Positions 1 through 5,157 of a stretch of 5,157 nucleotides of DNA are shown piece after piece; the stretch's first letter is position 1, and every line of letters begins with the position of its first letter. A program made the position numbers and the translations under genes. Below the pieces are notes generated by a model. It was not told the DNA's origin. It made no database searches and saw nothing but the letters and a program-made list of their open reading frames with translations. The stretch covers positions 3,148 through 8,304 of the forward strand of contig PLXD01000565.1 in the NCBI GenBank assembly GCA_003151295.1, given 5' to 3'. This DNA is from Chitinophagaceae bacterium. GTDB taxonomy: Bacteria; Bacteroidota; Bacteroidia; Chitinophagales; Chitinophagaceae.

Positions 1-39
1 AAAATCCTTGTGTCGCCGGTTCGATCCCGGCTCACACCA
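1..39 (+). tRNA. tRNA-Phe (GAA), 3' part only
   Basis: This is the 3' half of a tRNA whose 5' part lies left of the window. The T arm is clear: stem GCCGG (15-19), loop TTCGATC (20-26), stem CCGGC (27-31). The acceptor 3' strand TCACACC (32-38) and discriminator A39 follow. Counting back, 10-14 (GTGTC) is a five-base variable loop and 5-9 (TCCTT) is the 3' anticodon stem, so bases 1-4 (AAAA) are tRNA positions 35-38. That gives anticodon NAA; with a short variable loop this excludes Leu and leaves Phe (GAA). AAAATCC followed by GTGTC also matches the known tRNA-Phe pattern. The wobble G itself is outside the window. CCA is not encoded (CTG follows A39), so it would be added enzymatically, as is common in Bacteroidota. 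Confidence 0.9.
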
Positions 40-50
40 CTGAAAAAAGT

Positions 51-95
51 AGAAAGCCCTGTAAATTAATAACTTACAGGGCTTTCTTGTTTATT
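51..95 (+). terminator. Intrinsic terminator after tRNA-Phe
   Basis: A perfect 14-bp inverted repeat pairs 51-64 (AGAAAGCCCTGTAA) with 74-87 (TTACAGGGCTTTCT) around a 9-base loop, followed by the T-rich TTGTTTATT (87-95). It lies 12 bases after the tRNA end, which fits termination of the tRNA transcript. The A-run just before the stem (43-48) reads as a T-run on the opposite strand, so the hairpin could work in both directions, although no minus-strand gene is visible that would need it. Confidence 0.9.
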
Positions 96-210
96 GGAGT
101 ATATGTGGGAAACACTGACCGTATTCCAGAATCAGAGAATGAATTCACCCCTACCCAATTGATCCCGCACATACCTTCCAATTATTTCTTTGCCTCCTTA
201 ACGTACAACA

Positions 211-1041
211 ATGAATCAGCTTTTCAACATATCTACTGTAACGGAAGAAAATGTAAATACGATTGCCTCATCTCCTAATGAACCACATAATCATGATTAT
301 GAAGAATTAATCGTTGCCGATGAAGGAAAGCTGGAACATTTTATTGATTTTAGATCAAGCAGTCTGGATGCTCCATTTGTTAGTTTTGTTACCAAGGGAA
401 AAGTGCATCGTGTGAAGCCCGGAATAAAAAACGGAAAATGCAAAATGTGGGTGATGCGTTTCAAAAGTGAGTTTATTCCCGAAACCACTTTTCAGTTGTA
501 TTCCTATTATCACGACCATGCAAACATCAGCATGCAGCGAGGAGGATGTTTCAGCCGCATGGTAACGCTTTGCGAAATGATGTTTGGCGAGATGCAGCAA
601 TCTATACCTGACTATTCGATTGTAAGGCATTTGCTGAGTGCCCTTTTTACGATGATCGAATCAGAAAGAAAAAAACAACATCCCGATGAAACCGGCATAC
701 AAAAAACACAGAACACCACCTTCAAAAATTTTTTAAAAATCCTTGAAGAAAACTTTCACAGGCCCGATGGAGTAGCGTTCTATGCTGAAAAACTATTCAT
801 GTCTGCAAGAAACCTTAATTTGATTTGCCAAAATATCTTACAGAAAAGTGTTTCGGAAATAATTGAAACCAGAAAACTTATTGAAGCGAAAAACCTTCTG
901 ATAAATTCCGAAAAAACCGTATCAGAAATCGGTTTTGATCTGGGATACAATGAAAAAGCCTACTTCTCGAACGTATTCAAAAAGAAATCGGGGCAGACGC
1001 CTACCGAGTTCCGGGAGGAAATGAAGAAGCTCATTTCCTGA
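211..1041 (+). CDS. AraC-family transcriptional regulator
   Basis: This is a 276-residue DNA-binding regulator with the usual AraC/XylS layout. The N-terminal part (about 20-110) looks like a cupin-type sensor: it begins with H26-N-H28-D-Y-E-E-L, the His-x-His-(D)-Y-(x)-E-L pattern common in this class. The C-terminal part (about 170-270) is the double helix-turn-helix domain. The first helix pair lies near 188-210 (AEKLFMSARNL), the second near 236-258 (VSEIGFDLGYNEKAYFSNVFKK), ending with the family signature GQTPTEFR (261-268). An in-frame TAA at 199-201 sits just before the ATG, so 211 is the earliest ATG start; there is no obvious Shine-Dalgarno, as expected in Bacteroidota. It is followed after 92 bp by the lipoprotein and then the dioxygenase genes on the same strand, making it the likely local regulator. 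The ligand is unknown. The family call is firm; the target genes are inferred from position. Confidence 0.93.
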   Translation: MNQLFNISTVTEENVNTIASSPNEPHNHDYEELIVADEGKLEHFIDFRSSSLDAPFVSFVTKGKVHRVKPGIKNGKCKMWVMRFKSEFIPETTFQLYSYYHDHANISMQRGGCFSRMVTLCEMMFGEMQQSIPDYSIVRHLLSALFTMIESERKKQHPDETGIQKTQNTTFKNFLKILEENFHRPDGVAFYAEKLFMSARNLNLICQNILQKSVSEIIETRKLIEAKNLLINSEKTVSEIGFDLGYNEKAYFSNVFKKKSGQTPTEFREEMKKLIS

Positions 1042-1068
1042 ATTTACAACTCTTTTTCCGAAATCAGT

Positions 1069-1076
1069 TACCTTTG
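1069..1076 (+). promoter_or_regulatory. Bacteroidota-type -7 promoter element (TACCTTTG)
   Basis: TACCTTTG exactly matches the Bacteroidota sigma-ABfr -7 consensus TAnnTTTG. It lies in the gap between the regulator and the lipoprotein gene, 57 bases before the ATG at 1134, so transcription would start near 1083 and leave a leader of about 50 bases. A poor -33 candidate (TTTA at 1043-1046, 22-base spacer) is upstream. A weak -33 is what one would expect of an activator-dependent promoter, but that is inference. The element suggests that the lipoprotein and dioxygenase genes can be transcribed separately from the regulator gene. Confidence 0.55.
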
Positions 1077-1108
1077 GCTCTCCTTTCAGGTGCAACTTTG
1101 CATTGTCA

Positions 1109-1130
1109 ATTTAAATCACAAAATTTAAAT
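1109..1130 (+). repeat. Paired ATTTAAAT palindromes before the lipoprotein start
   Basis: The 8-bp palindrome ATTTAAAT occurs twice, at 1109-1116 and 1123-1130, 14 bp apart, ending three bases before the ATG at 1134. It lies in the predicted leader. A-rich, unstructured leaders favour translation in Bacteroidota, so this may be no more than composition, but the exact pair could also be a protein site. Confidence 0.4.
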
Positions 1131-1133
1131 AAA

Positions 1134-1724
1134 ATGAGCAAAGCAACAACAAAATTCAAAGCAGTTGCAGTACTATTAGCAGTATCAGCAATAGTAACTC
1201 TCGCAAGCTGCACAAACAATGGAAGCGATTCCGCAGGCAAATCGGAAATTGATTCACTGAGAAACCAAATCACACAACTTACTTCGGGAAATGAAGCAAT
1301 CGCAAAACATCTTATAACATTTGACACGCTTGATTTCACCGTTTTCAGCAATCAGGAATGGACAAGGTTGCATGAAAGCCATTCCAAAGACATCATCGTT
1401 CATTGGCCTGACGGGCACAACACAACCGGAATTGAAAGGCACATTGCAGATTTGAAAGCCATGTTTGTATATGCACCAAACACACAAATTAAAGAACACC
1501 CCATTCGTTTTGGCTCCGGAAACTTCACGGCTGTTACCGGGATTATGACAGGGACATTCACCAAACCAATGCCCATTGGAAATGGCAAATTTATTCAACC
1601 TACCGGAAAATCCTTTTCTCTTCCGATGTGCACCATCGGTATCTGGAAAGACGGAACGATGAATGAAGAATATTTATACTGGGATAACCAAACTTACATG
1701 AACCAATTAGGATTAGGCAAATAA
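1134..1724 (+). CDS. SnoaL-like ester cyclase family lipoprotein
   Basis: This is a 196-residue protein predicted to be exported and lipid-anchored. It has a basic N-terminus (MSKATTKFK), a hydrophobic stretch (10-24) and a lipobox LASC with the modified Cys at 26, then a polar linker and a short heptad-like helix (about 36-60, SEIDSLRNQITQL). Residues about 65-196 resemble the SnoaL-like polyketide/ester cyclase group of the NTF2-like fold: EWTRLHESHSKDIIVHWPDG (75-94), GIERHIADLKAMF (99-111), AVTGIMTGTFTKPMP (133-147) and the terminal LYWDNQTYMNQLGLGK. D184 in that last segment may correspond to the catalytic Asp of SnoaL cyclases; this is an inference from position. ATG 1134 is chosen over an in-frame TTG at 1074 because it gives a clean signal peptide and the TTG lies inside the TACCTTTG promoter element. 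The gene sits 64 bp before the dioxygenase gene. Substrate unknown; it may bind rather than convert a ligand. Confidence 0.85.
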   Translation: MSKATTKFKAVAVLLAVSAIVTLASCTNNGSDSAGKSEIDSLRNQITQLTSGNEAIAKHLITFDTLDFTVFSNQEWTRLHESHSKDIIVHWPDGHNTTGIERHIADLKAMFVYAPNTQIKEHPIRFGSGNFTAVTGIMTGTFTKPMPIGNGKFIQPTGKSFSLPMCTIGIWKDGTMNEEYLYWDNQTYMNQLGLGK

Positions 1725-1788
1725 TACGGATAATTTAAGAATAAATAAACCGGAAACATCAGCAACAATACCTTTAACCGGATCGACA

Positions 1789-2622
1789 ATGAAACTGAAC
1801 GAACTGAATAAAATAGCAGAACCATTTAGCAGCACGGAGCAAATGCCCGTGCTGTTTTTGGGGCATGGCAGCCCGATGAATGCCATTGAAGAAAATGAAT
1901 TCGTAAAAGGCTTCAGAGACATCGGTAAAACGATCGCCAGGCCAAACGCGATTTTATGTGTATCTGCACATTGGGAAACAAAAGGAACTTTTGTTACTGC
2001 AATGGAAAAGCCCATGACCATTCACGATTTTGGCGGGTTTCCAAAAGCCTTGTTTGATGTGCAATATCCGGCACCCGGAAGCCCAGCCCTGGCAAAAGAA
2101 GCAAAAAGTCTAATCACAAAAACAGAAGTCGGCCTTGATGATAAATGGGGACTTGACCACGGAGCATGGAGCGTGATCAAACATTTGTATCCGAATGCCG
2201 AAGTCCCTGTGATTCAAATGAGCCTGGATTATTCCCAGACACCACAATATCATTATGAGCTGGCCAAAGAAATTTCATCGCTTCGCAAAAAAGGAGTGCT
2301 GATAATCGGCAGCGGGAACATGGTTCACAATCTCAGAATGTTGGCATGGGATAAATTGAATGCTGCTGAATTCGCATTTGACTGGGCCATTGAAGCCAGT
2401 GAGAAAATGAAAAAATTTATTCTAGCAAACGATCACAAAGAACTTATCAATTTCAAGGCACAAGGCAAAGCATTTGACTTAGCCATTCCAACTCCCGAAC
2501 ATTACCTGCCATTGCTTTATGTGTTAGCATTGAAAGAAGAAAATGAAAAGGTGAGTTTGTTCAATGATAAAGCGGTGGCAGGTTCGCTCACAATGACTTC
2601 ATTAAAAATTGATAAAGCCTGA
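1789..2622 (+). CDS. ygiD: 4,5-DOPA dioxygenase extradiol-type (LigB family) enzyme
   Basis: This is a 277-residue cytoplasmic enzyme of the class III extradiol ring-cleavage (LigB) superfamily, in the YgiD/DODA branch that opens the catechol ring of L-DOPA-like substrates. The expected metal ligands are visible: H26 in FLGHGSP, H61 in SAHWE, H180 in GSGNMVHNLR and H238 in PTPEHYLP. H124 in LDHGAW matches the conserved second-sphere catalytic His, and GGFP (82-85) and QYPAPG (92-97) are also typical. The length is close to that of bacterial YgiD (about 260-280 residues), with about 20 N-terminal residues before the core. ATG 1789 is the first ATG of the frame in a leader with no strong Shine-Dalgarno. 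No signal peptide is seen, so unlike the neighbouring lipoprotein it should act in the cytoplasm. It follows the lipoprotein gene by 64 bp and is probably cotranscribed. The physiological substrate of bacterial YgiD proteins is poorly defined, so the DOPA name is by homology only. Confidence 0.92.
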   Translation: MKLNELNKIAEPFSSTEQMPVLFLGHGSPMNAIEENEFVKGFRDIGKTIARPNAILCVSAHWETKGTFVTAMEKPMTIHDFGGFPKALFDVQYPAPGSPALAKEAKSLITKTEVGLDDKWGLDHGAWSVIKHLYPNAEVPVIQMSLDYSQTPQYHYELAKEISSLRKKGVLIIGSGNMVHNLRMLAWDKLNAAEFAFDWAIEASEKMKKFILANDHKELINFKAQGKAFDLAIPTPEHYLPLLYVLALKEENEKVSLFNDKAVAGSLTMTSLKIDKA

Positions 2623-2632
2623 TTTAAAAATG

Positions 2633-2654
2633 AAGGCGAATCATCAGCAGCCTT
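2633..2654 (-). terminator. Possible weak terminator of the minus-strand hydrolase gene
   Basis: In the 38-bp gap between the two convergent genes, AAGGC (2633-2637) pairs with GCCTT (2650-2654) around a 12-base loop. Read on the minus strand the hairpin is followed by CATTTTTAAA, a short T-run, so it would best serve the hydrolase gene. The 5-bp stem is short and no T-run follows on the plus strand, so support is weak. Confidence 0.3.
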
Positions 2655-2660
2655 AAGCAA

Positions 2661-5157
2661 TTACTCCACCAGGATCAACAGCCCTTTAGCAGGGGATAGT
2701 CGTATTGTATCATGAATCGCTATTTTTATAATTTCCTGGAAATTTTTAATATAAGGAACAGTAATGAGGGCCTTATCCGGGTTTATCCCAATTGATTTCC
2801 AATCAATTTGGAGGCGCACATCTGTGGTCGAAGATGCCCACGATGCGACTGAAATTAGCATTTTCCCTTTTTCCCCCTTTCTTACGTATGCTGTTGCCAA
2901 GACATCAGGGTTATTGGTTTTAACAGGGCAGGTTGAGTCCCAATAACCTTTCATGACTGATTTATCAATACCAAATTCATCCCATATTTTCCAGATATCC
3001 CGGGGGTCACAGGTGACGCCTTCGGTTCCCCATGGATATCGGACGGTCATACCATAGACCATCCCCCTCCAGGGGTTTCCTCCACCCTGCAGCATATCCC
3101 CCATTAAGCCGAAAGGAATACCGGACACTTCCACCAACCAGTTATCAGGCGGCATTTGATCATACATAAAACTCTCTCCAAACCACAATTTATTGATATA
3201 GGGAAAATACTCCGTATACTGATTGGCGGGCCCTATTGAAAATCCGGTATTAGAATGCAAATCCAATAAACATCCCGGCTTTATTTCATCCATTACTTTG
3301 CGCATCCGCTTCAGCATATCCCGGTCAAAGGAAACATCATCCAGGTAAAGACCATCAATATCAACATGCTGCACCAGCCAGCGTAATCCTTCAATGTAGT
3401 AATTGTACCATCTGGACTGTCCGCTGGTAATTACAGCGGCATCACATGTCTGATAACCATTGATAGGCGTAAACCATTGTACATCATAATGATCGACATA
3501 ATGTTCCTGAAGCCAGGGATAGCCGCCGCCGTTCCCATCTCCCAGTATTTCATTGCCCAAACTCCGCAAGGCCCAAATTTCAGGGACCTGGTTGGTCAAT
3601 TCGCGAATGGTATAATAGATTTTAACTTTCTCCCCTTTTGTATGCCAATAGTCCACAAATTTTCTCATGCTGTCAACCGCCACAAACGGATAATTAATAT
3701 AAGGATTTACAGGGTTGGCATGGTGCACATTGATGATGCGTATTCCGGAAGACAGATCATACGGTGAAGGGGCCGGATTTTTTCCGTTGTGATAATATCG
3801 ATTGTCAAACTGGTCTTGTGGATTCAACTTTTTAACGGGTGTGACTAACAGCCTGAACCGGTAATTAACTTCTTCACCGCTTTTCAGAATCCTTTCGCCT
3901 GAATAGGTAGTGGTAAGCACCGTATTATCAAAAGTTTGAATAGCAAAGCCTCCTTTGTTCGCATTATACCAGCCGGATGGCGGTGCCGGGTGATATAAAT
4001 TAAGCAAAGGGCCGGAATAGGAGGCTCCTCTCAATTCGCAATGCAGCCCGGCATTTACCGAACCCACCCAGTAGGAATCCTGCGGGCCCATCCACTTCCA
4101 ACTATAGGAGGATGGGCAATACCTGCCGGAAAGGCCCATACCCATAAAATATTGAGCGGTTCTTTTTACAACAGGTATTTCAAGGCGGATATCTTTTACC
4201 CTTACCTCCATGTTGGCTTTCACTTTAATGGTGTAATCCACCGTACCATCAAATTCCATTTCGCCATTGCAGGTCAATGAAATAATGTCATTTGAAACTT
4301 CCGCTACCCACGAAACCTTCCCTTCGGAAATTGTAATATACCGAAACAAAACCGGTTTAAAGATCTGAATTCCCGCATCTGTTTCCACCAAAAATCGGAT
4401 GGGGGCATTCAATACCGGCTGATGATTAGCTTCTATTGCCGAGGGTAAACCCGCTTCATTAAGCCTCACTTCCCTCATCAGACAACGAATGGATTTATCT
4501 TGTACCTGCAATGGAATATAGGGCGCCACAATGGAATCATTAATACCCAGCGATGAATTTAGCCAACGCAATCTTGAGTGTTGCCAGGGCTGGCTGTCAC
4601 CCCGGTCTTCAAGAATAGTATCTGCTACATCAAGTGTGACGTTTATGGTCTGAGGCCTTTCATTTTTGGCAGCAATGGTAACATTGAAAGAATAAAGGCC
4701 GCGCTTGCAATTCCTATCCAAATCAACGCCAAACCATAAGGCCTGCACTTTCCCCCTGGGCACATTCACCCTTTTGACGAAAGGCTTTCCTTCAAAATCA
4801 ATCCCGCCTGTATTGAAACAGGTTACTTTATCGCTGCCACTATAGGAAATCGCTATATCTTCTAAATCCGTCTTAGCCGCATAAACGCCGATCTGGAAGG
4901 CATAATATTCGTTGCGCATGGCTTCCCCGTAATACCGGTTAGAAGGACGCCGCTGCACCCAACGATAAGGCAAATCGCCACTCATCCGAATCGGATATTT
5001 TCTGTCCTCGGGAAAGAGCAGATAATTTTCCGTTGCCGATTCTTTTAGTCTGTTTACCTCCGCTTCGGTCGCGCAAACTTCCATCGGGTAAAAACTGTCA
5101 AATGCAGTCCGCGATTCTATTTTAACCAATGCTGCTTTTTCCAGGTCGTTTCGGGGA
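2661..5157 (-). CDS. DUF6067/GH123-like glycoside hydrolase, N-terminus cut by window edge
   Basis: The frame stays open to the right edge, so this is a 3' fragment of at least 831 codons. The TTG at 5127-5129 is internal: codons upstream of it continue with protein-like sequence (PRNDLEKAA). Residues below are counted from that TTG. Residues about 1-170 are beta-rich (FDSFYPMEV, LLFPEDR, PIRM, YYAFQIGVYA, FNTGG, GKVQALWFGVDL), typical of the N-terminal module of DUF6067 proteins annotated near GH123. About 180-450 is a further beta-rich region. About 460-740 looks like a (beta/alpha)8 catalytic domain, with YLDDVSFDR (595-603), LLDLHSN (621-627), KLWFGES (647-653), LVEVSGIPFGLMGDMLQGGGNPWRG (665-689) and CPVKTNN (734-740). 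A C-terminal beta domain (about 745-822) ends in SPAKGLLILVE. D597, D598 and E652 or E667 are candidate catalytic acids. The export signal, if any, is off-window. It is convergent with the dioxygenase gene and probably part of a polysaccharide- or glycan-use locus to the right. The exact sugar specificity cannot be read. Confidence 0.82.
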   Translation of the reverse strand, partial: PRNDLEKAALVKIESRTAFDSFYPMEVCATEAEVNRLKESATENYLLFPEDRKYPIRMSGDLPYRWVQRRPSNRYYGEAMRNEYYAFQIGVYAAKTDLEDIAISYSGSDKVTCFNTGGIDFEGKPFVKRVNVPRGKVQALWFGVDLDRNCKRGLYSFNVTIAAKNERPQTINVTLDVADTILEDRGDSQPWQHSRLRWLNSSLGINDSIVAPYIPLQVQDKSIRCLMREVRLNEAGLPSAIEANHQPVLNAPIRFLVETDAGIQIFKPVLFRYITISEGKVSWVAEVSNDIISLTCNGEMEFDGTVDYTIKVKANMEVRVKDIRLEIPVVKRTAQYFMGMGLSGRYCPSSYSWKWMGPQDSYWVGSVNAGLHCELRGASYSGPLLNLYHPAPPSGWYNANKGGFAIQTFDNTVLTTTYSGERILKSGEEVNYRFRLLVTPVKKLNPQDQFDNRYYHNGKNPAPSPYDLSSGIRIINVHHANPVNPYINYPFVAVDSMRKFVDYWHTKGEKVKIYYTIRELTNQVPEIWALRSLGNEILGDGNGGGYPWLQEHYVDHYDVQWFTPINGYQTCDAAVITSGQSRWYNYYIEGLRWLVQHVDIDGLYLDDVSFDRDMLKRMRKVMDEIKPGCLLDLHSNTGFSIGPANQYTEYFPYINKLWFGESFMYDQMPPDNWLVEVSGIPFGLMGDMLQGGGNPWRGMVYGMTVRYPWGTEGVTCDPRDIWKIWDEFGIDKSVMKGYWDSTCPVKTNNPDVLATAYVRKGEKGKMLISVASWASSTTDVRLQIDWKSIGINPDKALITVPYIKNFQEIIKIAIHDTIRLSPAKGLLILVE

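Noticed and set aside
159..192. Possible promoter for the AraC gene (TTG at 159-161, TTTCTTTG at 185-192)
   Set aside because: The -7 match lacks the conserved A and the spacer is 23 bases, so it is too weak to annotate, although a promoter must lie somewhere in 96-210.
87..278. 63-residue plus-strand open frame before the AraC gene
   Set aside because: It starts with a TTG inside the terminator hairpin, has no recognisable motif, and overlaps the start of the well-supported regulator in another frame.
1074..1133. TTG start giving a 216-residue version of the lipoprotein
   Set aside because: It would add 20 residues before the signal peptide and its codon overlaps the promoter element; ATG 1134 gives a normal lipoprotein signal.
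1254..1598. Minus-strand open frames under the lipoprotein and AraC genes
   Set aside because: They lie entirely opposite genes with strong family matches and show no protein-like pattern or leader of their own.
1769..1776. TACCTTTA as a promoter for the dioxygenase gene
   Set aside because: It has one mismatch to TAnnTTTG, no clear -33 partner, and would start transcription within a few bases of the ATG.
1748..1782. Direct repeat AACCGGA (1748-1754 and 1776-1782) before the dioxygenase gene
   Set aside because: Seven bases is short enough to occur by chance and there is no further symmetry to suggest an operator.
3477..4280. Plus-strand open frames (3477-3767 and 4041-4280) opposite the hydrolase
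   Set aside because: They are antisense to a continuous conserved coding region and carry no recognisable motif.

Overview
The window looks like a chromosomal piece from a Bacteroidota bacterium, probably of the Chitinophagaceae/Sphingobacteriia type. Three things suggest this. The start codons lack a clear Shine-Dalgarno sequence and sit in A-rich leaders. There is an exact match to the Bacteroidota -7 promoter element (TAnnTTTG, here TACCTTTG at 1069-1076). The tRNA at the left edge does not encode CCA. The protein families also fit: an AraC-type regulator, a SnoaL-like lipoprotein, a YgiD-type dioxygenase and a DUF6067/GH123-like glycoside hydrolase. Taxonomy is inferred from these traits; no search was run.

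Layout. Positions 1-39 are the 3' part of a tRNA-Phe(GAA) gene, followed by a strong intrinsic terminator with a perfect 14-bp stem (51-95). After a short leader comes a plus-strand cassette: an AraC-family regulator (211-1041), a SnoaL-like ester-cyclase-family lipoprotein (1134-1724) preceded by its own promoter, and an extradiol dioxygenase of the YgiD/4,5-DOPA dioxygenase (LigB) family (1789-2622). Facing it on the minus strand is a large glycoside-hydrolase-like protein (2661 to the right edge). It is cut at its N-terminus by the window end and converges on the dioxygenase gene with only 38 bp between the stops.

How the genes may work together. The regulator, lipoprotein and dioxygenase are codirectional and closely spaced, so a small regulator-plus-effector unit acting on a small aromatic or catechol-like molecule is a reasonable guess; the substrate is not visible in the sequence. 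The glycoside hydrolase is on the other strand and probably belongs to a separate carbohydrate-use locus extending beyond the right edge. I saw no CRISPR array, insertion sequence, riboswitch or unmistakable novel system. The most interesting points are the exported SnoaL protein beside a DODA-type dioxygenase, the DUF6067-type hydrolase with an Asp-Asp rather than Asp-Glu motif, and the tRNA 3' end as a possible integration boundary.
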